This document shows positions 45,760 to 56,017 of a stretch of 64,000 nt of DNA, piece by piece. Below the pieces are notes generated by a model. It worked only from the letters and a program-made list of their open reading frames with translations, had not been told where the DNA came from and did no database searches. A program made the position numbers and the translations under genes. Source of the DNA: Nitrospirales bacterium (lineage in GTDB: Bacteria; Nitrospirota; Nitrospiria; Nitrospirales; UBA8639); the NCBI GenBank assembly GCA_021604105.1, contig BQIW01000006.1, positions 1-64,000 of the forward strand, written 5' to 3'. Within the stretch, counting starts at the first letter, position 1. Each line of letters starts with the position of its first letter.

Positions 45760-46645
45760 CTACTGAATCTCCCAATCCGTGGAGGTCGACCCTGGAAAAC
45801 CCACCGAGGAAATCGTCAATCCGTCCATCAGCCAGACCGCTACCGTCCCATTTCTGCTATTGCGCCAAATGACATCCGCCTTGCCATCCCCGTTCACATC
45901 CCGGGCCTCTGAAATGTGCCAGGCCACCGGCACTCCACCCGGAAAACCTGAGGCCGCCATGGCGGTCCCGTTCATCAACCAGATCGCCGTATTGCCGTCA
46001 GTCGTATTGCGCCAAATCAGGTCCGCCTTGCCATCCCCGCTTACATCACCCACACCCGTGATTTCAAAAGCCGGCGAGGCACTTCCAGGAAAGCCCACAG
46101 CTGTCACCGACAATCCGTTCATCAGCCACACGGCCACTCCCCCACTGGTGCCATTGCGCCAAATCACATCGGCCTTGTTATCCCCGTTCACATCACCCAC
46201 CCCCGCAATGTGCCAGGCCACCGGCACTCCACCCGGAAAACCTGAGGCCGCAATCGTGGTTCCATCCATCAACCAGATCGCCGTACTGCCGTCAGTCGTA
46301 TTGCGCCAAATCAGGTCCGCCTTGCCATTTCCGTTCACATCGCCCACACCCATGATCTTAAAATCCGTCGAGGCACTACCCGGAAACCCGGTGGAAATAA
46401 TTGTTAACCCATCCATCAGCCACACGGCCACTCCCCCACTGGTGCCATTACGCCAAATCACATCGGCCTTGTTATCCCCGTTCACATCGCCCACCCCCGC
46501 AATGTGCCAGGCCACCGGCACTCCACCGGGAAAGCCTGAGGCCGCAATCGTGGTTCCATCCATCAACCAGATCGCCGTGCTGCCATTAGAATTGTTCCGC
46601 CAAACCAGATCAGCTTTGCCATTGGCATCGAGATCTCCCAAGGCC
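45760..46645 (-). repeat. FG-GAP/VCBS repeat array of copy A (six repeats)
   Basis: Six repeats of about 49 residues in three alternating pairs: type a (GSTAIWLMDGTTIAASGFPGG) and type b (GVAVWLMDGLTIISTGFPGS), separated by DVNGD-type calcium loops. DNA between same-type copies is close to identical in places. Confidence 0.9.
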
Positions 46646-48573
46646 GGTGCAGTTCTGGGTGGAACCAACGTCAAGGCCGTCGTCACAAAAAAGTCCGGAC
46701 CCGTGAGTTCCATCTCGGTTCTGGTTTGATTGTTCAGATTGATCCTTTCAAATAGAATATTTTTGGTAAATCCTGAGGTCACCTTATGCTGCCCGGAAAA
46801 ATGATACAGGAAGTCCGGTGACGTTCCCACACCAATGGTCTCACTTTCCCGGAAATCCGGTTGCCCCGCCACGGCACCGGCCGAGACATCCAGGAATTCC
46901 ATCGTAGCTCCCGTTGTTTTATTCACCCTATAAATCCGTGCCGGAAGCACCGACGTTCCCCCGGGCACCGGTCGGTTGTCCGTGATCACATAGAGAGTTC
47001 CGGCCGCATCAAACGCCAGGTCCATAAAGTTTCCTTGAAGTTTGGCCTTTTGGGTGGCCACCCCCGTCGTCGGATTAATCGTCACTAACCGGCGGATACT
47101 GTTCACTTCGGACGTCACGACAAGTAAGCCCCATAGCTGACCGGTTCCAGGCTCTGTCGCCAACCCACGCCCCCCTTCTAAGGATTCACCCGTCGATAAC
47201 GACAAAGGGATCTTGGCCAGCGTGGCACCGGTTTCGGGATTGAGCCGATACAGATTTGGCCGGGCTCCGGACTGTTGCCCAAGCATCAGCTCTTCCACGG
47301 AATACAACGTGGACCCGACAAAGGCCAATCCGTGCGTGCGGTGGGTCAAATCGGCAATTTTGGTTACCGCCCCATCAGTGCGAAGTCGGTAGAGGCTATT
47401 CACCAGCGGTCCGGTCTTGGGGTCATTTTGTACGCCCATGAGAAAAACTGGCGGTCCCGAGGAAATGACCAGAGCCACTGAACTCCCCGGAGTCACTTTT
47501 ATTCCGGCCACGGGCGTTTGACTGATGACGGTTCCGCTTGGCACCGTTTCGCTATTGGCGGTCGTCACAATCCCCACGGTTAAGCCCGCATCGCCCAGAG
47601 CCGTTTGGGCACGGCTCTGCGTCAAGCCTACGACATTGGGCACGGTCGTTCCCAGCGATACTACCAATGCAACCGCACTTCCAGGGTTCACAGTTGTGCC
47701 AGCCCCCGGGTTTTGACTCATGATTCTACCGGCCCCTACCGTAGCGCTATTGGCCGTGGTCACGGTTCCCACAGTTAAGCCTGCAGTGGTCAGGGCATTT
47801 CGGGCGTCAGCTTGTGTGCGACCAACAACATTCGGGACTTGTGCCCCTTGGGACACAACCAGGCCCACCGCGCTGCCCTCCGCCACCTTGGTTCCTGCTA
47901 CCGGATTTTGACTCAAAACCTTTCCTGTTGCTACAGAGATACTAATAGCTGTTATGACTGCCCCGACGGTTAAACCGGCTGTGGTAATTGCGGTTTGCGC
48001 GGCCGTCTGCGTTAAACCCACCACATTCGGCACCCCGTTGCCCAGTGACACCACCAGATCAATCGGACTCCCAAATGCCACACCGGTTCCCGCCGTGGGG
48101 TTCTGACTGATGACCCTGCCCTCCCCCACGGTAGCACTATTGACCGTCGCCACCTTCCCTACGGATAATCCTGCTTTGGTCAGATCCTTTAGGGCGTTAG
48201 CCTGTTTTCGACCAACAACGTCCGGGACGGCCACTCCGGAAACCACCAAATCAACCTTGGTACCCCGGATCACATTAATCCCTGCTGCTGGATCTTGCCT
48301 GATGATGGTCCCTGGCAGGACAGCCACATTATTAGCCGAGGTGACCTTTCCCACTCTCAGATTGGCTTTGACAAGATCCGCCTCCGCCTTAGCCTGTGAG
48401 CTACCCACGACATTGGGGATTTCGACGGCTCTTGCTGTTTCAGGTAAGGCACCGGCAAGAAACAGCAGACTTCCGAGGACGACGAGTTGTAAGACCATGC
48501 ACTTGAAACTCTGACGGGTTCCCCTGTTTGTGCAGTTCAAGCTCCCCTGATGCTGGACTGTCATTGCGTCCAT
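45760..48573 (-). CDS. Exported PASTA / propeller-like / FG-GAP repeat giant, copy A (5 PASTA)
   Basis: This 937-residue protein starts at ATG 48573, with GGAG ten bases upstream. It has a signal peptide ending at ARA (about 49). Five 65-residue PASTA repeats follow (about 52-376, each VPNVVGxxQxxAxxAxxxAGLTVGxVT...GxVxxQxPxAGxxVxxGSxVxLVVS). A propeller-like domain of about 265 residues begins VFLMGVQNDPKTGPLVNSLYRLRTDG. Six FG-GAP/VCBS-like repeats (about 643-937) carry calcium-loop motifs such as DVNGDNKADVIWRN, and the protein ends STDWEIQ. PASTA domains elsewhere bind peptidoglycan fragments on kinases and penicillin-binding proteins; here there is neither. It is last in the array. Confidence 0.9.
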   Translation of the reverse strand: MDAMTVQHQGSLNCTNRGTRQSFKCMVLQLVVLGSLLFLAGALPETARAVEIPNVVGSSQAKAEADLVKANLRVGKVTSANNVAVLPGTIIRQDPAAGINVIRGTKVDLVVSGVAVPDVVGRKQANALKDLTKAGLSVGKVATVNSATVGEGRVISQNPTAGTGVAFGSPIDLVVSLGNGVPNVVGLTQTAAQTAITTAGLTVGAVITAISISVATGKVLSQNPVAGTKVAEGSAVGLVVSQGAQVPNVVGRTQADARNALTTAGLTVGTVTTANSATVGAGRIMSQNPGAGTTVNPGSAVALVVSLGTTVPNVVGLTQSRAQTALGDAGLTVGIVTTANSETVPSGTVISQTPVAGIKVTPGSSVALVISSGPPVFLMGVQNDPKTGPLVNSLYRLRTDGAVTKIADLTHRTHGLAFVGSTLYSVEELMLGQQSGARPNLYRLNPETGATLAKIPLSLSTGESLEGGRGLATEPGTGQLWGLLVVTSEVNSIRRLVTINPTTGVATQKAKLQGNFMDLAFDAAGTLYVITDNRPVPGGTSVLPARIYRVNKTTGATMEFLDVSAGAVAGQPDFRESETIGVGTSPDFLYHFSGQHKVTSGFTKNILFERINLNNQTRTEMELTGPDFFVTTALTLVPPRTAPALGDLDANGKADLVWRNNSNGSTAIWLMDGTTIAASGFPGGVPVAWHIAGVGDVNGDNKADVIWRNGTSGGVAVWLMDGLTIISTGFPGSASTDFKIMGVGDVNGNGKADLIWRNTTDGSTAIWLMDGTTIAASGFPGGVPVAWHIAGVGDVNGDNKADVIWRNGTSGGVAVWLMNGLSVTAVGFPGSASPAFEITGVGDVSGDGKADLIWRNTTDGNTAIWLMNGTAMAASGFPGGVPVAWHISEARDVNGDGKADVIWRNSRNGTVAVWLMDGLTISSVGFPGSTSTDWEIQ
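47446..48420 (-). repeat. PASTA repeat array of copy A (five repeats)
   Basis: Five tandem units of 65 codons (195 bases), each starting IPNVV, VPDVV or VPNVV and ending in LVVS or LVIS. Confidence 0.92.
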
Positions 48574-48718
48574 GTAGTGTTTGCTCCATTCACCAACAAT
48601 TGACTAACCATATGACAAAACAAGGATTTGAATCCATACTTTGGTTCCGGCAATCCCTCTCTTGAATGCCACTTTTACTTATTATCGTGACATGAAGCGA
48701 AGATGCCGCAACCAATGT

Positions 48719-49605
48719 CTACTGAATCTCCCAGTCTGAGGGAGCCGAGCCGGGGAACCCCACGCTTGAAATCGATGATCCATTCATCAGCCAGACGGCC
48801 ACTGTCCCGCTTCCCCCATTTCGCCAGATAACATCCGATTTGCCATCGCCGTTGATATCGCCGACTTGAGAAATCTGCCATGCCAGGGGTACCCCGCCAG
48901 GAAAACCGGGAGCAGCAATGACGGTCCCATTCATCAACCAGATCGCGGTACTGCCGTCCGTCGAATTGCGCCAGACCAGATCCGCTTTGCCATCCCCATT
49001 CACATCGCCGACCCCCGCAATCTCAAATGCGGTCGACGCACTGCCGGGAAAGCCGACCCCCGTGATACCTAATCCGTTCATCAGCCACACCGCTACGGTG
49101 CCGTTCCCACCATTGCGCCAGATGACATCCGCCTTACTATCCCCATTCACATCCCCGACACCTGAGATTTGCCAGCCTACCGGCACCCCGCCCGGAAAAC
49201 CAGGAGCCGCGATTTTCGTTCCATTCATCAGCCAGATAGCGGTACTGCCATCAGTTCTGTTGCGCCAGATCAGGTCGGCTTTCCCATCGCCGTTGACATC
49301 GCCCACACCCGCAATCTCAAACGCGGTCGTCGCGCTTCCGGGAAACCCCACGGCCGATACCGACACTCCGTTCATCAGCCACACCGCCACAGTGCCACTT
49401 GTGCCATTGCGCCAGATGACATCCCCCTTGCCGTCTCCATTCACATCGCCCACACCCGCAATCTTCCAGGCCGCTGGCACCCCGCCTGGAAAGCCGGAAG
49501 CCGCAATCCTGGTTCCATTCATTAACCAGATGGCCGTGCTGCCATCTTGGGTGTTTTGCCAGATCAGATCGGTCGTGCCGGACGCATCCAGATCGGCCAA
49601 AGCCG
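48719..49605 (-). repeat. FG-GAP/VCBS repeat array of copy B (six repeats)
   Basis: Six repeats in three alternating a/b pairs, the same count and order as in the other copies. Confidence 0.9.
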
Positions 49606-51943
49606 GAGTACCTGCACCGGTATTCGTATTTGTGGGTGGCACCAACGTCAAGGCTGTCGTGACAAAAAAGTCCGGGCCCGAGAGCGCAATGGCTTTTCTG
49701 GCCTTCGTGGTTCGATGGATCTGCTCAAACAAAATATTCTTGGTAAATCCTGAGGTCACCTTATGTTGCCCGGAGAGATGATACAGGAGATCCGACGACG
49801 ACCCGACCCCTATGGTTTCACTCTCCCGGAAATTCGGTTGCCCCGCTACGGCGCCGGCCGAGACGTCCAGGAATTCCGTCGCAGCCCCTGTCGTTTTATT
49901 TACCGTATAAATCCGGGCCGGAGCCACAGCCCCACCCGATACGGGTCGGTTATCCGTGATTGCGTACAGCGTCCCGGCCGCATCAAACGCCAGGTCCATG
50001 AAGTTTCCAAACAGTTTGGCCTTTTGCGTGGCGACCCCGGTCGTCGGATTGATTGTTACCAGCCGGCGGATGGTATTGACCTCGGAGGTCACCACGAGTA
50101 ACCCCCACAGTTGGTTGGTTCCAGGCTCCGTGGCCAGACCCCGCCCTCCTTCTAAGGATTCCCCTGTTGATAAGGACAGGCGGATCGTGGCCAGCGTGGC
50201 CCCGGTGCTGGGATTGAGCCGATACAAATTCGGCGGAGTCCCCGCTGATTTCGCCAGCGTCAGCTCTTCTACGGAATACAAGTTGGACCCGACATAGGCC
50301 AAACCATGGGTACGGTGCGTGAGATCTCCAATCTTGGACACCACCCCATCGGTACGAAGGCGGTAGAGGCTATTCACCAGCGGCCCGGTCTTGGGATCAT
50401 TTTGCACACCCATCAGGAGAACCGGTGGACCCGAGGAAATCACCAAACCGACGCCACTACCTGGGGAAACATTCGTCCCCGCTGTCGGGTTTTGACTAAT
50501 CACATTTCCCGAAGCCACCGTGTCGCTAAAAACTGAGGTCACATTCTCCACCGTCAAGCCTACACCGGCAATGGCAGCTTGCGCCGCAGACTGCGATTTA
50601 TTGACCACATCGGGCACAGCCGTCCCCAGCGACACCACCAGAGCGACAGAACTGCCAGGGGCCACATTAGACCCCGCTGTCGGATCTTGACTGATAACGT
50701 TTCCGATGGCCACCGTCTGACTGTTGGCCGAAGTCACTGTACCAACTTTCAGCCCGGCTGAGCTCAAAGCGGTTTGTGCACTACCCCTCGAAATCCCGAC
50801 GACATCGGGCACCTTTGCCCCAAGGGACACGACTAGGGCCACGGCACTGCCTGCCTCCACCTTAGCCTCTGCAGCCGGATTCTGACTGATGACCCTGCCC
50901 GCCGCCACGGAACCACTATTAGCGGTCGTCACCCTGCCTAACGTTAGGTTGGCCTCGGTAATCGCTGTTTCCGCGGCAGCCCTGGTCAAGCCCACCACCT
51001 TCGGCACCACCACACCCAGAGATACCACCAATGTCACAGCGGTTCCTGGAGCCACATTAACCCCAGCCTCGGGAGATTGATTGATCACCGTGCCCGCCGG
51101 CACGGTCGTACTGGTCGCGCTCGTTATCGTCCCCAGGGTTAATCCCCCACTGGTAATGGCTGTTTCTGCCGCATCCTGCGTTAAGCCAACCACATCGGGC
51201 ACCTTTGCCCCAAGGGACACTTCAAGGGCAACGGCACTCCCCGGAGGCACATTACTCCCCGCTGTCGGCGTTTGACTGATTACGTTGCCGATAGGCACCG
51301 TGGCACTATTGGTTGTCGACCCTGTCCCCACTGTCAGACCTGCCGCTGTAATGGCGGTTTCCGCCGCGGCCTGGGCCAATCCAACCAGATCCGGGACTGC
51401 GGTGCCCAGAGACACCACCAGTGTTACAGCACTATCCGGCAATACATTGGTACCCGCTGCCGGCGTTTGACTGATTACAGTGCCGATGGGCACTGTGGTA
51501 CTATTGACTGTCGACCCTGTCCCCACTGTGAGACCCGCTGCCGTAATGGCAGATTCCGCGGACTCCTGTGCCAACTCCACGACATTTGGAACCGTCACTC
51601 CGGATATCACGAGGTCCACCGGACTGCCTGGTACCACATTGATCCCGGCCGCCGGATCCTGACTGATCACGCTGCCGATGGGCACCGTCGCACTATTGAC
51701 CGACGTCACAACCCCCACCGATAGATCCGAGTTGGTAATGGCCGCCTCTGCCGTTGCTTGTGGATTTCCGATAACATCGGGGACCTCTGCAGCGCCTGCC
51801 GTTGTAGGTAAAGTACAGATGAATACTAACAGGCACATAGGAACCATCAACTTCAAAAGAATCGAGGTGAGATCTCCTGGCAATTTCTGACAGGTGAAAT
51901 TCAACATAAATCTGTTCGTGTGCAGAATTTTCATCACGTTCAT
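48719..51943 (-). CDS. Exported PASTA / propeller-like / FG-GAP repeat giant, copy B (7 PASTA)
   Basis: I place the start at ATG 51943, with GGAG eight bases upstream (the track's TTG 51964 is weaker), giving 1074 residues. A long N-terminal region leads to a hydrophobic helix (LMVPMCLLVFICTLP) and cleavage near AGA. Seven PASTA repeats (about 54-508) precede the same propeller-like domain (about 509-780) and six FG-GAP-like repeats (about 780-1074), ending SDWEIQ. Compared with copy A, the propeller is nearly the same while the PASTA part is longer and more divergent. It lies 145 bases upstream of copy A on the same strand. Confidence 0.9.
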   Translation of the reverse strand: MNVMKILHTNRFMLNFTCQKLPGDLTSILLKLMVPMCLLVFICTLPTTAGAAEVPDVIGNPQATAEAAITNSDLSVGVVTSVNSATVPIGSVISQDPAAGINVVPGSPVDLVISGVTVPNVVELAQESAESAITAAGLTVGTGSTVNSTTVPIGTVISQTPAAGTNVLPDSAVTLVVSLGTAVPDLVGLAQAAAETAITAAGLTVGTGSTTNSATVPIGNVISQTPTAGSNVPPGSAVALEVSLGAKVPDVVGLTQDAAETAITSGGLTLGTITSATSTTVPAGTVINQSPEAGVNVAPGTAVTLVVSLGVVVPKVVGLTRAAAETAITEANLTLGRVTTANSGSVAAGRVISQNPAAEAKVEAGSAVALVVSLGAKVPDVVGISRGSAQTALSSAGLKVGTVTSANSQTVAIGNVISQDPTAGSNVAPGSSVALVVSLGTAVPDVVNKSQSAAQAAIAGVGLTVENVTSVFSDTVASGNVISQNPTAGTNVSPGSGVGLVISSGPPVLLMGVQNDPKTGPLVNSLYRLRTDGVVSKIGDLTHRTHGLAYVGSNLYSVEELTLAKSAGTPPNLYRLNPSTGATLATIRLSLSTGESLEGGRGLATEPGTNQLWGLLVVTSEVNTIRRLVTINPTTGVATQKAKLFGNFMDLAFDAAGTLYAITDNRPVSGGAVAPARIYTVNKTTGAATEFLDVSAGAVAGQPNFRESETIGVGSSSDLLYHLSGQHKVTSGFTKNILFEQIHRTTKARKAIALSGPDFFVTTALTLVPPTNTNTGAGTPALADLDASGTTDLIWQNTQDGSTAIWLMNGTRIAASGFPGGVPAAWKIAGVGDVNGDGKGDVIWRNGTSGTVAVWLMNGVSVSAVGFPGSATTAFEIAGVGDVNGDGKADLIWRNRTDGSTAIWLMNGTKIAAPGFPGGVPVGWQISGVGDVNGDSKADVIWRNGGNGTVAVWLMNGLGITGVGFPGSASTAFEIAGVGDVNGDGKADLVWRNSTDGSTAIWLMNGTVIAAPGFPGGVPLAWQISQVGDINGDGKSDVIWRNGGSGTVAVWLMNGSSISSVGFPGSAPSDWEIQ
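50420..51784 (-). repeat. PASTA repeat array of copy B (seven repeats)
   Basis: Seven tandem 65-codon units. Units two and three (both with AAGLTVGTGSTxNS) are nearly identical, a sign of recent internal duplication. Confidence 0.92.
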
Positions 51944-52240
51944 GTCATTGACTCCATTCAGCAAGAATCAGCTGCCCAGTCCACGGCGATCCAGGCTCGC
52001 CTGGTTCAATCAGACACTTACGCGCCCACCATGGATTGCTGTTGCTTTTTTCAGTGAATTTAAGAAGGGGCGTTCGTTGTCTCTACAATGGGGGAGGGTT
52101 CGGCCGTGTATTAAATCAGGTGGCTGAAATAATTCTGATCGGGAACACGAAAAATTAAAGTGAAGTATAACATGAGAAGGTTGACGCGTTCCATCCTTAG
52201 CTCGCTGACCCTGGTGATCCCATCCAACCGGAATGAAAAT
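51944..52240. other. Spacer between copies C and B
   Basis: About 300 bases between the copy C stop and the copy B start. It probably carries the copy B promoter. A plus-strand ORF at 51894-52127 is not supported. No repeat of the neighbouring genes or mobile-element signature is visible. Confidence 0.4.
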
Positions 52241-53125
52241 CTACTGAATCTGCCAAACTGAGGATGCCGAGCCAGGGAAACCCACGGCCGAAATTGACAA
52301 CCCGTTCATCAGCCATACCGCAACAGTACCGCTCGTGCCATTGCGCCAGATGACATCCGCCTTGCCATCCCCATTCACATCGCCGACTTGTGAAATTTGC
52401 CATGCTAGGGGTACCCCGCCAGGAAAACCGGGGCCGGCAATGGTGGTTCCATTCATTAACCAGATGGCCGTGCTGCCATCAGTCCTGTTTCGCCAAACCA
52501 GATCGGCTTTGCCATCCCCATTCACATCACCCACGCCTGCGATCTCAAATGCCGTCGACGCACTACCGGGAAAGCCGACCTCGGTGATACTTAAACCGTT
52601 CATCAACCATACGGCCACGGTGCCTACGGCGTTCCGCCAAATGACATCCGCCTTGCCATCTCCATTCACATCGCCCACGCCCGCAATCTGCCAGGCCAAA
52701 GGCAACCCGCCAGGAAAACCGGAAGAGCCAATGGCAGTCCCATTCATCAACCAGATCGCCGTGCTGCCATCATTCTGGTTGCGCCAGACCAGATCCGCTT
52801 TGCCATCCCCATTCACATCGCCGACTCCCGCAATCTCAAACGCTGTTGACGTGCTTCCGGGAAAACCCAAGGTCGTCACCGATATTCCGTTCATGAGCCA
52901 CACGGCCACGGTGCCGGTGGCATTCCGCCAGACGAGATCGGCCTTGCCATTGCCGTTCACATCGCCTACGCCCGCGATCTGCCAGGACATCGGAACACCC
53001 CCCGGAAAGCCGGAGGCGGCGATCGTCGTTCCATTCATCAACCAGATCGCCGTACTGCCATCAGTTGTATTCCGCCAAATCAGGTCGGTCGTACCGGACG
53101 CATCCAGATCGCCCAGGGCAGATAC
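52241..53125 (-). repeat. FG-GAP/VCBS repeat array of copy C (six repeats)
   Basis: Six repeats in three alternating a/b pairs with DVNGDGKAD calcium loops. Confidence 0.9.
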
Positions 53126-56017
53126 ATTCGGACTCATGGGTGGCACCAAGGTCAAGGCCGTGGTCACAAAAAAGTCCGGGCCGGTGAGTTCCATCTCGGT
53201 TCTGGTTTGATTGTTCAGATTGATCCTTTCAAACAGAATATTTCTGGTAAATCCTGAGGTCACCTTATGCTGCCCGGAAAGATGATACAGCAGGTCAGAG
53301 GCAGTCCCCACCCCAATCGTTTCACTTTCTCGAAAATTCGGTTGCCCCGCCACGGCGCCAGCCGAGACATCCAGAAATTCCGTCGTAGTCCCGGTCGTCT
53401 TATTCACCGTATAAATTCTGGCCGGAGACACGCCTCCCCCCGAAACCGGTCGGTTATCCGTAATCGCATACAGCGTCCCGGCCGCATCAAAGGCCAGATC
53501 CATAAAGTTTCCAAACAGTTTGGCCTTTTGAGTAGCCAGACCCGTTGTCGGATTAATCGTCACTAACCGCCGGGCATTGTTTACTTCGGACGTCACCACC
53601 AGCAACCCCCACAGCTGATTGGTCCCAGGCTCCGTGGCCAGCCCTCGTCCCCCAACTAACGATTCGCCCGTGGACAAGGAAAGGGAGATCGTCTCCAGTG
53701 TGGCACCGGTGTCGGGATTGAGCCGATACATCTTCGGCGGGGCCCCAGCCTGTTGCGCAAGCGTCAGTTCTTCCAAGGAATACAAGGTGGACCCGACAAA
53801 GGCCAAGCCATGCGTGCGATGCGTCAGGTCTGCGATTTTGGTCACCACTCCATCTGTGCGAAGGCGGTAGAGGCTATTCACTAGCGGCCCGGTATTAGGA
53901 TCATTTTGCACCCCCATAAGAAAAGCCGGCGGTCCGGAGGAAATCTCCAGGGCCACCCCGCTGCCTGGAGCCACATTCGTCCCCGCTAACGGGTTTTGAC
54001 TGATCACGGTTCCCAGGGGTACGGTATCGCTAAAAACCGGGGTCACTGTCCCCACAGTAAGGCCCGCCGTGATCAAAGCCGTTTGAGCTATACTTTGTGT
54101 CAAACCCACAACATCTGGCACCTGAGCTCCAAGCGATATCACCAGGGCTACCGTACTGCCAGGCGCCACATTGTTCCCGGCTGTCGGATTTTGACTAATG
54201 ACAGCACCAATTGCCACAGTGGGACTCGTGGCGGTCGTCACGGTCCCCACTATCAAGCCCGCCGTAGTAATTGCAGATTGCGCCGCTGCCTGCGCCAAGC
54301 CCACCACATTCGGGACTGCGGCACCGAGGGAGACGACCATATTCACGGCACTACCCTCCGTCACGCTAGTTCCTGAAGAGGGAGTTTGACTGATGACTCT
54401 TCCAATGGACACCGTCGGACTTGTGGCGGTCGTCACCGTCCCCACTGTCAAGCCCGCCGTGGTAATCGCGGATTGCGCCGCCGCCTGCGTTAAACCCACC
54501 ACATCCGGTACCACCGGCCCCAAGGACACCACCAAGGCCACAGCACTGCCTGGCGCTACATTGCTCCCGGCCTCTGGATTCTGACTGATGACATTTCCAG
54601 GGGGTACCGTCGGACTCGCGGTAGTCGTCACATCCCCCACTGTTAAACCGACATTCGTAATGGCTGTCTGGGCGGCGGCTTCCGCCAAGCCCACCACATT
54701 AGGCACCGCAGTGCCCTGGGAGACGACAAAATTCACGGCGCTGCCCGCATTGACACTGGTTCCTGGAGCAGGAGTTTGACTGATGACCCTTCCGATTGCC
54801 ACCGTCTGACTATTGGTTGAGGTCACAGTGCCCACGGTCAAGCCGGCATTGGTAATTTCGGTCTGCGCGGCAGTCTGCGTTAAACCCACCACATCCGGAA
54901 CAGCAGGCCCCAGCGACACCACGAAAGCCACAGCACTGCCTGGCGCTACATTGTTCCCGGCCCCTGGATCCTGACTGATGACATTCCCGGCCGGCACCGA
55001 TGGATGACTGGCTGTTGTGATGGCCCCTATCGTCAACCCGGCATTGGTAATCGCCGTTTGGGCAGCCGACTGTGCCATGCCCACCACATCCGGCACCGCA
55101 GTTCCCAGGGACACCACGAAAGCCACGGCACTACCTGGTTCCACATTGCCCCCTGCTGCGGGGTTCTGACTGATAACCGTCCCAATAGGTACAGTGGCAC
55201 TATTCGCTGACGTCACCGTCCCAACCGTAAGCCCCGCGTTTGTGATGGCGGTTTGGGCATTTCCCTGTGTGAACCCAACCACATCCGGCACAACCGCGCC
55301 CAGAGACACCACCAAGGACACCGCACTGCCAGCCTCCACATTGGTCCCCGCCACTGGATTCTGGCCGATGACGTTTCCAATGGCCACCGTTGTACTATTG
55401 GCTGACGTCACCGTCCCCACTGCCAGGTTGGCACTGGAAATCGCCGTTTGCGCGGTGCCTTGGGCCAACCCCACGACATTTGGCACCGCGATACCCAGAG
55501 AGACCACCAAGGCGACCGCATTACCCTGAAAAACATTGGTCCCCGCAGCCGGATTCTGATCGATGATGTTTCCAATAGGCACGGTCGCATTATTCGCTGA
55601 CGTCACCGTCCCCACCGTGAGATCCGCATTCGTGATGGCAGTTTGGGCCGCCGCCTGTGCAAATCCCACCACATTCGGTACCGCCACTCCAGAAATTACA
55701 AGATCCACCGGACTGCCCGGTACCACATTGATCCGCGCTGCCGGATCTTGGTTGATAACGTGGCCAATGGGCACACCACCATCAATGGCCGCCGTCACAA
55801 CTCCCACAGTGAGACCGACGTTTATAATATCGGACTCTGCTGTAGCCTGTGGGCTCCCGATAACATCCGGAACTTCTATGGCTCTTGCTGTTGCTGGAAA
55901 TATTAAGTTGAAGAAAAAGAGGCTTACGGGAACCACCAGCCACAAAAAGATCAACTTGTGACCTCTTTCCAATTTCTGGTGGGTTAGATTCAACCCGATC
56001 AGGTGCTGAACCTTCAT
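52241..56017 (-). CDS. Exported PASTA / propeller-like / FG-GAP repeat giant, copy C (10 PASTA)
   Basis: The likely start is ATG 56017 (MKVQHLIGLNL, AGGGA upstream), giving 1258 residues; the track start at 56095 adds 26 unlikely residues. A basic region leads to a signal helix (LIFLWLVVPVSLFFFNLIFPATARA). Ten PASTA repeats (about 49-698) make it the longest copy. The propeller-like domain (about 699-964) and six FG-GAP-like repeats (about 964-1258) match the other copies, but two type b repeats are two residues shorter (NATGTVAVW, NAVGTVAVW). The end is SVWQIQ. If the PASTA units extend as a rod, this protein would reach furthest from the membrane. Confidence 0.9.
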   Translation of the reverse strand: MKVQHLIGLNLTHQKLERGHKLIFLWLVVPVSLFFFNLIFPATARAIEVPDVIGSPQATAESDIINVGLTVGVVTAAIDGGVPIGHVINQDPAARINVVPGSPVDLVISGVAVPNVVGFAQAAAQTAITNADLTVGTVTSANNATVPIGNIIDQNPAAGTNVFQGNAVALVVSLGIAVPNVVGLAQGTAQTAISSANLAVGTVTSANSTTVAIGNVIGQNPVAGTNVEAGSAVSLVVSLGAVVPDVVGFTQGNAQTAITNAGLTVGTVTSANSATVPIGTVISQNPAAGGNVEPGSAVAFVVSLGTAVPDVVGMAQSAAQTAITNAGLTIGAITTASHPSVPAGNVISQDPGAGNNVAPGSAVAFVVSLGPAVPDVVGLTQTAAQTEITNAGLTVGTVTSTNSQTVAIGRVISQTPAPGTSVNAGSAVNFVVSQGTAVPNVVGLAEAAAQTAITNVGLTVGDVTTTASPTVPPGNVISQNPEAGSNVAPGSAVALVVSLGPVVPDVVGLTQAAAQSAITTAGLTVGTVTTATSPTVSIGRVISQTPSSGTSVTEGSAVNMVVSLGAAVPNVVGLAQAAAQSAITTAGLIVGTVTTATSPTVAIGAVISQNPTAGNNVAPGSTVALVISLGAQVPDVVGLTQSIAQTALITAGLTVGTVTPVFSDTVPLGTVISQNPLAGTNVAPGSGVALEISSGPPAFLMGVQNDPNTGPLVNSLYRLRTDGVVTKIADLTHRTHGLAFVGSTLYSLEELTLAQQAGAPPKMYRLNPDTGATLETISLSLSTGESLVGGRGLATEPGTNQLWGLLVVTSEVNNARRLVTINPTTGLATQKAKLFGNFMDLAFDAAGTLYAITDNRPVSGGGVSPARIYTVNKTTGTTTEFLDVSAGAVAGQPNFRESETIGVGTASDLLYHLSGQHKVTSGFTRNILFERINLNNQTRTEMELTGPDFFVTTALTLVPPMSPNVSALGDLDASGTTDLIWRNTTDGSTAIWLMNGTTIAASGFPGGVPMSWQIAGVGDVNGNGKADLVWRNATGTVAVWLMNGISVTTLGFPGSTSTAFEIAGVGDVNGDGKADLVWRNQNDGSTAIWLMNGTAIGSSGFPGGLPLAWQIAGVGDVNGDGKADVIWRNAVGTVAVWLMNGLSITEVGFPGSASTAFEIAGVGDVNGDGKADLVWRNRTDGSTAIWLMNGTTIAGPGFPGGVPLAWQISQVGDVNGDGKADVIWRNGTSGTVAVWLMNGLSISAVGFPGSASSVWQIQ
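53924..55873 (-). repeat. PASTA repeat array of copy C (ten repeats)
   Basis: Ten tandem 65-codon units with exact 195-base spacing. Units eight and nine share AAQSAITTAGL and TVTTATSPTV and are close to identical at the DNA level. Confidence 0.92.
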
